Shown: positions 26,310-36,144 of the stretch, piece by piece
How positions within the stretch are numbered: the first letter of the stretch is position 1
How the letters are laid out: each line of letters opens with the position of its first letter
Assembly: GCA_963752745.1 (NCBI GenBank)
Contig: CAVWAK010000022.1
Location: forward strand, 1-64,000
Direction: 5' to 3'
Length of the DNA: 64,000 nucleotides
DNA from: Thiogranum sp963752745
GTDB taxonomy: Bacteria; Pseudomonadota; Gammaproteobacteria; DSM-19610
Position numbers and translations under genes: made by a program
Notes under the pieces: generated by a model
Database searches by the model: none
What the model saw: only the letters and a program-made list of their open reading frames with translations
Told to the model about the DNA's origin: nothing

Positions 26310-27334
26310 CCCAGCTGCGTGCAGAACAACTCGCTGTACATCTCAAGCAGCCGCTGGCACCAGTCTATTTCATCTATGGTGACGAAACCCTGCTGGTCAA
26401 CGAGTGCGCTGATGCTATTCGCAGCGCGGCACGCACACAGGGCTATGCTGACCGCCAGGTTTTTACTGTCGAGAGCGGGTTTGACTGGAACAGCTTGCTG
26501 GCTGCCAGTGACAGTCTGTCTTTGTTCGCTGAGCGGCGCATACTCGAGTTGCGTCTGCCAACCGGAAAACCGGGCAAGGAAGGCGCTCGTATACTCCGTG
26601 AATACGCCGATCGTTTGCCTGACGACACCTTGTTACTGATTGTATCTGCCAAGCTTGAAGCGGCCGCGCGGCGCAGCAAGTGGGTACAGGCGCTGGACCA
26701 GGCGGGCATCTCACTGCCCGTCTGGCCGGTTGAAACGGCCCAGCTACCGGCCTGGATTGATAGCAGGTTGCGCGCCCGCGGGATGCAGGCCAGTCGTGAT
26801 GCGCTGCAACTGATTGCCGAGCGTGTTGAAGGCAATCTGCTGGCGGCGGCCCAGGAAGTTGAAAAACTCTATCTTCTGCATGGTGATGGACAACTGGATC
26901 TGGATACCGTTGAGGAACTGGTCACCGACAGTGCCCGCTACGATGTTTTCGGACTGGTTGATGCTGCGCTGGCCGGTGAGGCGGTTCATGCCCAGCGTAT
27001 GCTTTCCGGATTGCGTGCCGAGGGAGTTGCGCCGGTACTGGTACTTTGGGCGCTGGGCCGGGAGATCCGTAGCCTCACAACAATGGCCCGGCAGCTGCAA
27101 ACCGGCAGTAGCTTGAGCCAGGTACTGGCCGCACAGCGGGTCTGGGACAAACGTAAACCGCAGGTTGGCGCGGCCCTGAAACGCATCCGTGGACGGCAAT
27201 GGTGGCAATTGTTACAAACCTGTAGTCGCATTGATCGCATCGTTAAGGGGCGCGCTGCGGGCAGCGCCTGGGATGAGCTGTTACAATTGACGTTGTGCTT
27301 GTCGGGCGTGCAAATACTGAAGGCAAGCGCTTGA
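26306..27334 (+). CDS. holA: DNA polymerase III delta subunit
   Basis: A 342-residue clamp-loader subunit that opens the beta clamp. The N-terminal YFIYGDETLLVNE, the central AAA+-like domain, and the C-terminal helical domain with the FGLVDAAL segment are typical. ATGA overlap with lptE gives coupling, as in E. coli rlpB-holA. Length matches the 343-residue E. coli protein. Confidence 0.95.
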   Translation: MTQLRAEQLAVHLKQPLAPVYFIYGDETLLVNECADAIRSAARTQGYADRQVFTVESGFDWNSLLAASDSLSLFAERRILELRLPTGKPGKEGARILREYADRLPDDTLLLIVSAKLEAAARRSKWVQALDQAGISLPVWPVETAQLPAWIDSRLRARGMQASRDALQLIAERVEGNLLAAAQEVEKLYLLHGDGQLDLDTVEELVTDSARYDVFGLVDAALAGEAVHAQRMLSGLRAEGVAPVLVLWALGREIRSLTTMARQLQTGSSLSQVLAAQRVWDKRKPQVGAALKRIRGRQWWQLLQTCSRIDRIVKGRAAGSAWDELLQLTLCLSGVQILKASA

Positions 27335-27352
27335 AAAATATAGAGATTATAT

Positions 27353-28636
27353 ATGAGTGATACAGCCGAATCCCTGAATTTCGATGTGCCGGCCTATTTG
27401 CATGAACTCGGCGTACAGGCGCGGACAGCAGCGCGCTCCATGGGACGTGCCGAGAGCGGCGCAAAAAACGCTGCGCTGAATGCTATCGCTGACGCTATTC
27501 TCGCCGACCAGGACAGGCTAAAAGTCGAAAACCAGAAAGATCTGGAAGCTGGTCGGCAGAAGGGTCTGGACAGCGCCTTGCTTGACCGTCTGGAACTTAC
27601 CGGTGCGCGAATTGAGGCAATGGCTGAAGGCCTGAGGCAGATTTCTGCGCTATCCGATCCTGTGGGAGCTATCAGTGATCTGGACTACCGGCCTTCGGGG
27701 ATTCAGGTTGGACGCATGCGGGTACCGCTGGGCGTCATTGGCATCATTTACGAGTCGCGGCCGAATGTGACTGCGGACGCTGCGGCACTGTGCCTGAAAT
27801 CGGGTAATGCCTGTATTCTGCGTGGCGGCTCGGAGGCTTTGCACTCAAACCAGGCTATTGCCCGCTGTATTGAACAGGGTCTTGAGCAGGCCGGCCTGCC
27901 AGCCACTGCTGTGCAAGTGGTGGCGACGACCGACCGCGCCGCAGTCGGTGAACTGCTTCGACTGGACAAATTCGTTGACGTTATCGTGCCGCGCGGTGGC
28001 AAGGGACTTATCGAGCGTGTCGCAGCCGAGTCGAAAATCCCCGTCATCAAGCACCTGCATGGTGTCTGTCACACTTATATCGATGACCAGGCTGATATCG
28101 ACAAGGCTGTCAAAGTAGCTTTTAACGCCAAGACTCAACGCTACGGTACCTGTAACACCATGGAGACGCTCCTGGTAGCGGCAGGCATCGCTGAGCGCGT
28201 GTTGCCAATACTCGGCAGCCAGTACCAGGCCGAAGGTGTGGAAATGCGTGGTTGTGAACGCACTTGCGCGATTCTGAACGGCATCAAGTCGGCAAGTGAG
28301 GCGGACTGGGACGAAGAATATCTCGCCCCGATTCTGTCTATAAGGGTAGTCGATGACATGGATGCCGCCATGGATCATATTGACAAGCATGGTTCGCAGC
28401 ATACGGATGTGATTATTACCGAGAATGTGACGCGGGCTCGGCGCTTTCTGCGCGAAGTTGATTCCAGTTCGGTCATGGTGAATGCATCATCTCGATTTGC
28501 TGATGGATTTGAATATGGTCTGGGGGCCGAAATCGGTATCAGTACCGACAAATTGCACGCTCGCGGGCCGGTCGGGCTTGAAGGTCTTACTACCCTGAAA
28601 TATATCGTGCTGGGTGATGGTCATATCCGGGCTTGA
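27353..28636 (+). CDS. proA: Gamma-glutamyl phosphate reductase
   Basis: A 427-residue NADPH-dependent enzyme of proline biosynthesis with an aldehyde-dehydrogenase fold. It has GVIGIIYESRPNVTADAA in the nucleotide-binding region, the catalytic cysteine in YGTCNTMETLL, and the C-terminal SRFADGFEYGLGAEIGIST. It sits 18 bases after holA and before nadD, an arrangement seen in several gammaproteobacteria. proB is not in the window. Confidence 0.96.
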   Translation: MSDTAESLNFDVPAYLHELGVQARTAARSMGRAESGAKNAALNAIADAILADQDRLKVENQKDLEAGRQKGLDSALLDRLELTGARIEAMAEGLRQISALSDPVGAISDLDYRPSGIQVGRMRVPLGVIGIIYESRPNVTADAAALCLKSGNACILRGGSEALHSNQAIARCIEQGLEQAGLPATAVQVVATTDRAAVGELLRLDKFVDVIVPRGGKGLIERVAAESKIPVIKHLHGVCHTYIDDQADIDKAVKVAFNAKTQRYGTCNTMETLLVAAGIAERVLPILGSQYQAEGVEMRGCERTCAILNGIKSASEADWDEEYLAPILSIRVVDDMDAAMDHIDKHGSQHTDVIITENVTRARRFLREVDSSSVMVNASSRFADGFEYGLGAEIGISTDKLHARGPVGLEGLTTLKYIVLGDGHIRA

Positions 28637-28732
28637 TTTTGATGCCGCGCCAGCAAGTGACCATGCAGCTTGCATGGGTATGCCATTTTCCGGCAGTCAG
28701 TTGCCCCGTCTGAGTCAGCCCCGGGAGGGGGT

Positions 28733-29362
28733 GTGATCTGCATCCTCGGCGGTACTTTCGACCCTGTGCACTTTGGCCATCTGCGCCCGGCGCTGGATGT
28801 GCAGCAAACGCTTGGTGTCGAAAAGGTGTGGCTGGTACCTTGTGGTTTGCCGGCACACCGTGCCAGGCCAGGTCTGTCGGCTTCACAGCGCCTGCAGCTT
28901 CTCGAACTGGCAATTGACGCAGAAGACGGCCTGGCAATTGATTGCCGCGAGTTGCAGCGTGACGGTCCGTCTTACATGGTCGACACGTTGGAGTCATTGC
29001 GCGCCGAAGCCGGTGAGCAGCCGGTCTGTCTGGCGCTGGGAGTGGATGCGCTGGCAGGACTGGATAGCTGGCATCGTTGGCGGGATTTATTGTCGTTGTG
29101 CCACCTTGTTGTGATGCAACGACCCGGAGGGCAGTGGCCGAAGGCAGGTGAGCTTGCCGATTGCCTGGAAGGCGCGCGCGTCAAGACCGTCGAAGCTCTG
29201 TATGCACAGCCGGCGGGTTGTGTGTTGACTGTCCCCGTTACACAAATGGCAGTTACTTCAACGCAGATCCGCAAACTCCTGGTCGCTGGCCGGAGCGCGC
29301 GTTACCTGGCACCGACAGCTGTTCTGACACGAATTTTGAAAGAGAACTGGTATGCAGACTGA
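28733..29362 (+). CDS. nadD: Nicotinate-nucleotide adenylyltransferase NadD
   Basis: A 209-residue enzyme of NAD biosynthesis. I place the start at GTG 28733, because GGGAGG is five bases upstream and the product then begins directly with the adenylylation motif ILGGTFDPVHFGH. An ATG 21 codons earlier adds no family sequence. A second motif, STQIRKLL, lies near the C-terminus. The end overlaps rsfS by 11 bases. Confidence 0.93.
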   Translation: MICILGGTFDPVHFGHLRPALDVQQTLGVEKVWLVPCGLPAHRARPGLSASQRLQLLELAIDAEDGLAIDCRELQRDGPSYMVDTLESLRAEAGEQPVCLALGVDALAGLDSWHRWRDLLSLCHLVVMQRPGGQWPKAGELADCLEGARVKTVEALYAQPAGCVLTVPVTQMAVTSTQIRKLLVAGRSARYLAPTAVLTRILKENWYAD

Positions 29363-29705
29363 ACAATTGAAAACTACAGCCATACAGGCACTGGAAGACC
29401 TTAAGGGTGCAGATATCGCTGAATATGATGTGCGTGAAATGACATCGATAACAGATGTCATGCTGATCGCCAGTGGCACCTCGGACCGGCATGTGAAATC
29501 GCTGGCAGGTGCGGTGGTTATGGCCTGTAAAAAAGCCGGTGTCACACCGCTTGGCGTTGAAGGTGAGCGCGAGGGCGAGTGGGTGCTGGTCGATCTTGGG
29601 GATGTGGTAGTGCATGTCATGCAGCCACGGATACGTGAATTCTATGCGCTTGAGAAGCTCTGGACAGTCGCTGAAGAGCATCGTGAAAAGAGTGAGAATG
29701 GCTGA
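29352..29705 (+). CDS. rsfS: Ribosomal silencing factor RsfS
   Basis: A 117-residue Iojap-family protein that binds L14 and blocks subunit joining in stationary phase. Family features include LEDLKGADIAEYDV, the SGTSDRHVKSLA region and EWVLVDLGDVVVHVM. The start lies inside the nadD end (11-base overlap), the conserved nadD-rsfS-rlmH arrangement. Length is normal for the family, with a short acidic/basic tail. Confidence 0.95.
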   Translation: MQTEQLKTTAIQALEDLKGADIAEYDVREMTSITDVMLIASGTSDRHVKSLAGAVVMACKKAGVTPLGVEGEREGEWVLVDLGDVVVHVMQPRIREFYALEKLWTVAEEHREKSENG

Positions 29706-29743
29706 ATGCAGGTAAGCCCTGTTGCGCGAGGAAAATAACTGGC

Positions 29744-30217
29744 GTGCAGATCAACCTGCTCGCTGTAGGTACCCGCATGCCGGCCTGGGTTGACGAGGGG
29801 TATCGTGAATATGCACGCCGTATGCCGCGCGAATGCAGTCTGGTGCTTAATGAAATACCTCTTGCGCATCGTAGCAAATCGCAAGCGATTGAGCGTGCGG
29901 TCAATGAAGAAGGCAAGCGTATGCTGGCGGCCTTGTCTGACCGGCAACAGGTGATCGCGCTCGATGTTAAAGGGCGTAGCTGGTCAACCGAACAGCTTGC
30001 GCAGCAGCTGGACAACTGGAAGCAGGATGGCCGTGATATCAGTCTGCTGGTAGGCGGGCCGGATGGCCTCGCCGCAGAGTGTCTGCAGCGTGCCGAACAG
30101 GTCTGGTCGCTATCATCACTGACCCTGCCACACCCGCTGGTGCGAGTACTGCTGGCTGAACAACTGTATCGGGCCTGGTCGCTGAACAGCGGTCATCCGT
30201 ACCACCGCGCCGGGTGA
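29744..30217 (+). CDS. rlmH: 23S rRNA pseudouridine-1915 N3-methyltransferase RlmH
   Basis: A 157-residue SPOUT-class methyltransferase. It has the SAM-binding knot segment LLVGGPDGL and the C-terminal LTLPHPLVRVLLAEQLYRAW, ending in NSGHPYHRAG. The start is GTG 29744 with AGGAAAA upstream. The stop overlaps the maf start by four bases (GTGA). In many relatives rlmH is followed by mrdA-mrdB; here it runs straight into maf-rng. Confidence 0.95.
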   Translation: MQINLLAVGTRMPAWVDEGYREYARRMPRECSLVLNEIPLAHRSKSQAIERAVNEEGKRMLAALSDRQQVIALDVKGRSWSTEQLAQQLDNWKQDGRDISLLVGGPDGLAAECLQRAEQVWSLSSLTLPHPLVRVLLAEQLYRAWSLNSGHPYHRAG

Positions 30218-30801
30218 ACAGGCCGCACTTGATACTTGCATCAGCTTCGCCGCGCCGCTGTGAATTGCTGGCGCAAATCGGTATCGAGTTTGAACAGCAG
30301 GTGGCCGATATCGATGAAACACCTGCGCAGGGAGAATCGGCCGAGGCTTATGTGCGGCGTATGGCGCTGGAGAAGGCACGTGCCGTGCGACGAGCTGACA
30401 ATGATGAATTACCGGTGCTGGGCGCTGATACAGTAGTGGTTGTCGACGGTATGCCCCTGGGCAAGCCGCAGGATTTTACCCATGCCCGACAGATGCTAAA
30501 GCAACTCTCCGGGCGGATGCACGAAGTGTTAAGCGCGGTCGCATTAGTGGAGACAGCGGAAGTCGTTGCTGTGAACCGCAGCAAAGTCTGGTTTCGTGAA
30601 CTGAGCGAAACTGAGCTTGAAGCCTACTGGGAAACCGGCGAACCCCGCGACAAAGCGGGCAGCTACGCCATCCAGGGGCTTGCGGCTATATTTATTGAAC
30701 GGCTGGATGGCAGCTATTCCGGTGTAATGGGATTGCCTTTGTATGAAACCGCCCGGCTGTTACAGGATTTTGGATTTCAGGTATTGGATCAACACTCATG
30801 A
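30214..30801 (+). CDS. maf: Maf-type nucleoside triphosphate pyrophosphatase
   Basis: A 195-residue enzyme that hydrolyses non-canonical or dTTP/UTP nucleotides (YhdE-like subgroup). The N-terminal ILASASPRRCELL, the VLGADTVVVVDG motif and DKAGSYAIQGLAA are all present. The start is a GTG overlapping rlmH; the end overlaps rng by four bases (ATGA). Substrate subgroup is inferred from genomic association with rng. Confidence 0.93.
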   Translation: MNRPHLILASASPRRCELLAQIGIEFEQQVADIDETPAQGESAEAYVRRMALEKARAVRRADNDELPVLGADTVVVVDGMPLGKPQDFTHARQMLKQLSGRMHEVLSAVALVETAEVVAVNRSKVWFRELSETELEAYWETGEPRDKAGSYAIQGLAAIFIERLDGSYSGVMGLPLYETARLLQDFGFQVLDQHS

Positions 30802-32267
30802 CAGTTGAATTGCTGGTGAACGTCACGCCGCAGGAAACGCGTGTTGCGGTTGTGGAAAACGGGATGCTGCAGGAAGTTTTTATAGAGCGTGCCCGGCGCC
30901 GTGGTCTGGTGGGTAATATATACAGGGGCGTGGTCAGCAGGGTCCTGCCCGGCATGCAGGCTGCATTTATTGATATTGGTCTGGATCGAGCGGCTTTTCT
31001 GCATGCGTCGGATATCGCGCTCATGGATTCCGATGATAAAGCCGAGGCGAGTGGCAATGGCGATAATATTACCCGCCTGTTGCATGAAGGCCAGAAATTA
31101 CTGGTTCAGGTCATCAAGGATCCACTGGGCAGCAAAGGGGCTCGGCTAACGACCCATATCACGATTCCTTCACGTTATCTGGTATTCATGCCGGAGACCG
31201 AAAACGTCGGAGTATCGCAGCGCATTGAAGATGAAGCCGAGCGTCAGCGCTTGCGCGAGATCGTGCTCACCGAGCGTGATAAGGAAAACACCGGGGGCTT
31301 TATTTTACGCACCGCGGCCGAAGGGGTCGATGAGGAATCCATTGCGTCCGACCTGCATTTCCTGCAGCGTTTGTGGGCCTCGGTGCGCGAGCAGATGTCC
31401 AAGGCGAAAGCGGGTGATGTAGTGCACGAGGATCTTCCGCTGGTGTTGCGTGTGCTGCGCGACATTTCTGATTCCGAGGTAGAGAAACTGCGAATCGATT
31501 CGCGTGAGACATTTCAGCGTGTTGACCGATTTGTTCGGCAGTTTACGCCCGAGTTGCTGAACAAACTTGAATACTATCCCGGTGAGCGGCCTGTCTTTGA
31601 CCTGCACGGTGTCGATGACGAGATCCAGAAGGCACTGGAAAGTAAGGTGCAGCTAAAATCCGGTGGGCATCTGGTGATCGATCAGACCGAGGCGATGACC
31701 ACGATAGATGTAAATACCGGGGCCTATGTCGGTCATCGTAATCTGGAAGAAACCATCTTCAAAACCAACCTGGAAGCTGCTCAGGCGATTGTCCGGCAAC
31801 TACGTCTGCGTAACCTGGGCGGTATTATAATTGTTGATTTTATCGATATGCAGACGGAAGAACACAAGCGGCAGGTACTGCGGGCCCTGGAGAAGCACGT
31901 CGAACGCGATAATGCCAACTGCCATATCAGTGAGATATCCAGCCTCGGGCTGGTGCAGATGACGCGCAAGCGTACGCGTGAAAGTCTTGAGCATATTCTT
32001 TGTGAACCCTGCCCGACCTGTGGTGGACGTGCCTCGGTAAAAACTGCCGAAACCGTCTGTTATGAAATATTCCGGGAGATCCTGCGCGAATCACGCCAGT
32101 TCGATGTGCAGCAGTTGCTGGTGCTGGCGTCCCAGGAAGTTGTGGATTTGTTGCTTGATGAGGAATCTACAAGTCTCGCCGAGCTCGAGGCTTTCATTGG
32201 CAAACCAATCAAGTTTCAGGTTGAAGCTCTCTATAGCCAGGAACAGTTCGACGTGGTCCTGCTGTAG
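30798..32267 (+). CDS. rng: Ribonuclease G
   Basis: A 489-residue endoribonuclease of the RNase E/G family for 16S rRNA 5' processing and mRNA turnover. It has an N-terminal S1 domain (GNIYRGVVSRVLPGMQAAF, about residues 38-56), the catalytic metal-binding IDVNTGAYVG and IIIVDFIDM, and the Zn-link CPTCGG. It lacks the long C-terminal scaffold of RNase E. It is coupled to maf and followed 21 bases later by yhdP. Confidence 0.96.
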   Translation: MTVELLVNVTPQETRVAVVENGMLQEVFIERARRRGLVGNIYRGVVSRVLPGMQAAFIDIGLDRAAFLHASDIALMDSDDKAEASGNGDNITRLLHEGQKLLVQVIKDPLGSKGARLTTHITIPSRYLVFMPETENVGVSQRIEDEAERQRLREIVLTERDKENTGGFILRTAAEGVDEESIASDLHFLQRLWASVREQMSKAKAGDVVHEDLPLVLRVLRDISDSEVEKLRIDSRETFQRVDRFVRQFTPELLNKLEYYPGERPVFDLHGVDDEIQKALESKVQLKSGGHLVIDQTEAMTTIDVNTGAYVGHRNLEETIFKTNLEAAQAIVRQLRLRNLGGIIIVDFIDMQTEEHKRQVLRALEKHVERDNANCHISEISSLGLVQMTRKRTRESLEHILCEPCPTCGGRASVKTAETVCYEIFREILRESRQFDVQQLLVLASQEVVDLLLDEESTSLAELEAFIGKPIKFQVEALYSQEQFDVVLL

Positions 32268-32288
32268 GCTGTACCCGGGTAGCAGACG

Positions 32289-35200
32289 TTGATTAACAAG
32301 ATCATGAGGGTCGGTTTCTGGAGTGCTGCCGCCGTGGTGGTGCTGCTGGCTGTTGCTCTCAGTGCCGCGCGTCTGTTACTGCCAGCGATGTCGGAGTACC
32401 GGGCGCAAGTTGAAACGCTCGCGAGCAACTATCTCGGGCAGCGGGTCACTATCGGTTCACTGGATGCCGCCTGGCAGGGTCTGTCTCCCGTACTTGCACT
32501 GAAAGACGTTGTCATACATACGCCGTATCTATCTGGTGGTCGACTGGCTGTCAACGAAGTTCAGGTGGCGCTGGATATCACTGCTTCACTGCTGACGCAC
32601 AGTTGGCTGACAGCAGGTGTGCGGGTCATCGGTACCGAACTGGAAGTGCATACCGACCTGCGTTACGGCGAACAGCTGATCGATCTGCCGACCGTTGTCG
32701 GCTGGCTGACCCGGCAGCGCAGCGTTAGTCTGGAAGACATACAGCTTCACTGGCGCGACGAGGGTTTGTTTGAGGTGCCACTGAGGCTGAATAACCTGTC
32801 TGCGCAGTTACAGAACAGCGGTGGTAAGCATCAGTTAATGATACGCAGCGAGCTACCGGCATCGCTGGGCGAGACAGTTACATTCGCTGCAGACCTCTCC
32901 GGTGCTGGTACTGCTATCGATACATGGGATGGCCAGCTTTACCTCCGGACCGAAGGCCTGGAGTTGTCGGCTTTTCGGGCTGCGATGACAGATACTGGCG
33001 TAGCCGCGCATGGTGCGATCGATCTTGAACTCTGGACCGGACTCAACACCGGTACCCTGGAATGGGGCAATGGCAGGCTGGAATGGCGGCGGCCGTTGTT
33101 ACGCAATACCAGCGCCGATGCCCAGCAGGTCAGTGCTGACAGCCTGAGGTCGGCCTTCCGCTGGCGTAGATTGCAGGATACCTGGCGTGCCGACATTCAG
33201 GATTTCGAGCTGATGCGAGACGGTTCATCCGTATGGCCGACGAGTCGCCTGGCTATGGATTTCAGTGGTAGCGATCCGTTGCGTATACAGGGTGAGGCCA
33301 GTTTGCTGGTGCTGGACGAATTGAATTCCATCCTGCCACTGATCCCCTGGGTTGACGATGATTCACTGGCGATGCTGGACCGCCTTCAACCGCAAGGCTT
33401 TATGCGCGATGCCGCTTTTGAATTCATATACCGGCCTGGAGAAATTCCGGGATTCGCCATGCGCTCAAAGATCGAGGACCTTGCGCTGGCGGCGAATGGA
33501 GGGCTGCCAGGTGTGCAAGGCCTGTCCGGTGTACTGGAAGGTAACCTTCAGGCTGGTGAGCTGACACTGGATTCACAACAGGCCCGCCTCATATTTCCCA
33601 AACTGTTCTCCCATCCGTTGGCACTCGATACTCTAAAGGGCAAGCTTCACTGGCAGCGCTATCAGGACATGTTCCGCATTGATACGCAGCGGTTAAACGC
33701 TACATCAGGGCCGCTGGCCGTAAACAGTCGCTGGCAAATGGACTGGTCCTATGAGCAGGCGGCTCCCTGGCTTGACCTCCAGCTTGCGATAGATGACCTG
33801 CCGCTGGTTGCTGTGCCAGAGTACCTGCCCGACGGCGTGATGTCGCCACGTGCCGTTGACTGGCTGGAACGTTCGTTCCTCGGCGGTAGTGCAAACAACA
33901 TCCGTGTCTTGCTGCAAGGTCGCCTTGACCAGATGCCGTTTGATCAGGATCAAGGCGTATTTGAGGCGCGTTTCGATTTTGAGGATGTCATTCTTGATTA
34001 TCACCCGACCTGGGGACAACTTGATGAGCTTGATGGCTATGCCGTATTCAACGGCAGGTCAATGAGAATTACAGGTCGTAATGCACGTATTCTGGAATCG
34101 CCTGTGAAGGGAGTGGTCGCCTCGATTGAAGACTTGCAGAAACCGGTTCTAACCATAGACGGTACCGCGGGTGGAACCCTGTCGGCCATGCTGGACTATG
34201 TTCAGAGTAGTCCGCTACAGAAAAATTTCGGTTCTCTGGTCGACCGGCTGGATTCCAGTGGCGATGCGCATCTGCAGTTAAACCTGCGGGTCCCGTTACA
34301 AAGTCGTCTGGGTAGCATCAGTCTGAACGGCGACGTGGTGTTTGCTGACAATGCACTTGTGCTGAAAGACAGCGGTATTGGCCTGGATGATATCGACGGC
34401 GTGATGAATTTTACGATCGACGCTATCAGTATCAAGAAAGCCAGTGCCAGTTTGCTGGGTCGGCCAGTGAAACTTGCGGTGTACAAGCAGGGTGTCGAGG
34501 GGCACTCGCAAACTGTTGTCGATATTCAGGGGCGGTTTGGCCCGACTGACTACCTGCCCCGGGAAAACAATATTTTTTCTGATTACCTGGGAGGGCGTGC
34601 ACCCTGGCAGATTCTGTTGGAAATTCAGAACCAGGTAACAAAGAATGTACCGAGGGTGGCGCTCGAGCTCGCGTCTGATCTGAACGGTACCAGGGTGAGT
34701 TTGCCGGCACCGTTCAGCAAACCTGCTTCTGAGTCGCGCAAGCTGGCCATTCGATGGCTGCCGGATGCCAATTCGCAGCATCCCTTGCAGATAAGGTATG
34801 CTGACGTGTTGCATGCCCAGCTACTGCTTGACGATGATCAGCTGCATTTGCGCAGGGCTGGTGTAACGTTCGGTGGTGAACAAGCCCGGTTGCCTTTGGT
34901 TGATGGTATTCATTTGTCCGGTCAGGTCGCATTATTTGACCTGGGTCAATGGTTACCGATCCTGACACAGGCTGGAGAAGGCAAAGGTGGTGCGCAGCCT
35001 GCTATCGACATGGAAGCAGGCCTGTTTCGCTATGCCGGCTTTGAGGTGGCAGATGTGCGAGTGCACAGCAAACCGGCAGATCCCTGGCATTTCCAGATTG
35101 ATGGCGTGAACAGCCAGGGCTGGTTGCGCTGGCTACCCGCCGAGCGTGCGCTGCCATCGCGTTTGTTAATGAAGTTTCAGCACCTGTATATGCATGGTGC

Positions 35201-36110
35201 TCCTGAACAATCGGCGTCTGATGGTGAGTCGGGAAAAAATCTGTCGCCGACTGCCGTGCCGGAGCTCAATATTGAAGTGGGCAAGTTGCACCTGGATGAC
35301 CGGGAGCTGGGTGCAATAAAGCTGCGTTCGCGTCGCGTGCGCGAGGGTACCAGCTTTGAGGAACTAAGCCTTCGCTCCCCTGCAATTGCACTGGAGGGGA
35401 GCGGCACCTGGCTGGAACAGAACAACGGGCAGGTTAGCCATTTTAAAGCCTCGATCACAGGTGGCGAATTGGGTGAGCTGACAAAACTGTTAAAAACGGG
35501 CAATGAGGTTAAAGGCGGGAAGCTGAGTGGCGACATGATGGTCAGCTGGCCTGGTGGGCCAACGGATTTCGAATTGATACAGGTGGAAGCGGACATTTCC
35601 CTGAGTGCAAAAGACGGGCGACTCCTCAGCGTCGATGAAGGTGCAGGCAAACTGTTAAGTTTGTTCAGTCTGAATTCCCTGCAGCGACGCCTGTCGCTGG
35701 ATTTTCGTGATGTTGTCAAGGAAGGCTTTACTTTCGATACTATGAAAGGGAATTTTGTGCTCATGGATGGCGATGCATTTACCAATGACTTCACCATTGA
35801 AGGAACATCTGTGGGTATCGATATTGCCGGACGTACCGGTTTGATTGCCCACGATTATGATCAGCTGGTCACAGTAACGCCTGAGGTGACTTCAACGTTG
35901 CCAATTGCGGGAGCGATAGCCGGGGGGCCTGTTGTTGGTGCAGCTGTTTTCCTGGCCGACAAGCTGGTGGGGGACAAGTTTAATCAACTGACAAGGGTGC
36001 AGTATCAGGTGACGGGGAGCTGGGATGAACCGGTGTACAAGCGCCTGTCAAAAAGAACAGCCAACAAACAGCCGCGAGAGCCTGCAATGGAAGATACCGA
36101 TACGGACTGA
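32289..36110 (+). CDS. yhdP: YhdP-family AsmA-like envelope protein (DUF3971)
   Basis: A 1273-residue protein with one N-terminal membrane helix (about residues 10-30) and a very long periplasmic beta-rich region ending in the AsmA-like C-terminal domain (LSLFSLNSLQRRLSLDF and IAGAIAGGPVVGAAVFLADK). YhdP with TamB and YdbH bridges the envelope for phospholipid transport to the outer membrane. The frame can begin at TTG 32289 or ATG 32304; I see no decisive ribosome site. It follows rng, as in E. coli. Confidence 0.92.
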   Translation: MINKIMRVGFWSAAAVVVLLAVALSAARLLLPAMSEYRAQVETLASNYLGQRVTIGSLDAAWQGLSPVLALKDVVIHTPYLSGGRLAVNEVQVALDITASLLTHSWLTAGVRVIGTELEVHTDLRYGEQLIDLPTVVGWLTRQRSVSLEDIQLHWRDEGLFEVPLRLNNLSAQLQNSGGKHQLMIRSELPASLGETVTFAADLSGAGTAIDTWDGQLYLRTEGLELSAFRAAMTDTGVAAHGAIDLELWTGLNTGTLEWGNGRLEWRRPLLRNTSADAQQVSADSLRSAFRWRRLQDTWRADIQDFELMRDGSSVWPTSRLAMDFSGSDPLRIQGEASLLVLDELNSILPLIPWVDDDSLAMLDRLQPQGFMRDAAFEFIYRPGEIPGFAMRSKIEDLALAANGGLPGVQGLSGVLEGNLQAGELTLDSQQARLIFPKLFSHPLALDTLKGKLHWQRYQDMFRIDTQRLNATSGPLAVNSRWQMDWSYEQAAPWLDLQLAIDDLPLVAVPEYLPDGVMSPRAVDWLERSFLGGSANNIRVLLQGRLDQMPFDQDQGVFEARFDFEDVILDYHPTWGQLDELDGYAVFNGRSMRITGRNARILESPVKGVVASIEDLQKPVLTIDGTAGGTLSAMLDYVQSSPLQKNFGSLVDRLDSSGDAHLQLNLRVPLQSRLGSISLNGDVVFADNALVLKDSGIGLDDIDGVMNFTIDAISIKKASASLLGRPVKLAVYKQGVEGHSQTVVDIQGRFGPTDYLPRENNIFSDYLGGRAPWQILLEIQNQVTKNVPRVALELASDLNGTRVSLPAPFSKPASESRKLAIRWLPDANSQHPLQIRYADVLHAQLLLDDDQLHLRRAGVTFGGEQARLPLVDGIHLSGQVALFDLGQWLPILTQAGEGKGGAQPAIDMEAGLFRYAGFEVADVRVHSKPADPWHFQIDGVNSQGWLRWLPAERALPSRLLMKFQHLYMHGAPEQSASDGESGKNLSPTAVPELNIEVGKLHLDDRELGAIKLRSRRVREGTSFEELSLRSPAIALEGSGTWLEQNNGQVSHFKASITGGELGELTKLLKTGNEVKGGKLSGDMMVSWPGGPTDFELIQVEADISLSAKDGRLLSVDEGAGKLLSLFSLNSLQRRLSLDFRDVVKEGFTFDTMKGNFVLMDGDAFTNDFTIEGTSVGIDIAGRTGLIAHDYDQLVTVTPEVTSTLPIAGAIAGGPVVGAAVFLADKLVGDKFNQLTRVQYQVTGSWDEPVYKRLSKRTANKQPREPAMEDTDTD

Positions 36111-36144
36111 TCCGGGTGTTATAGCAGTGTGGTATGCTTCGTGA

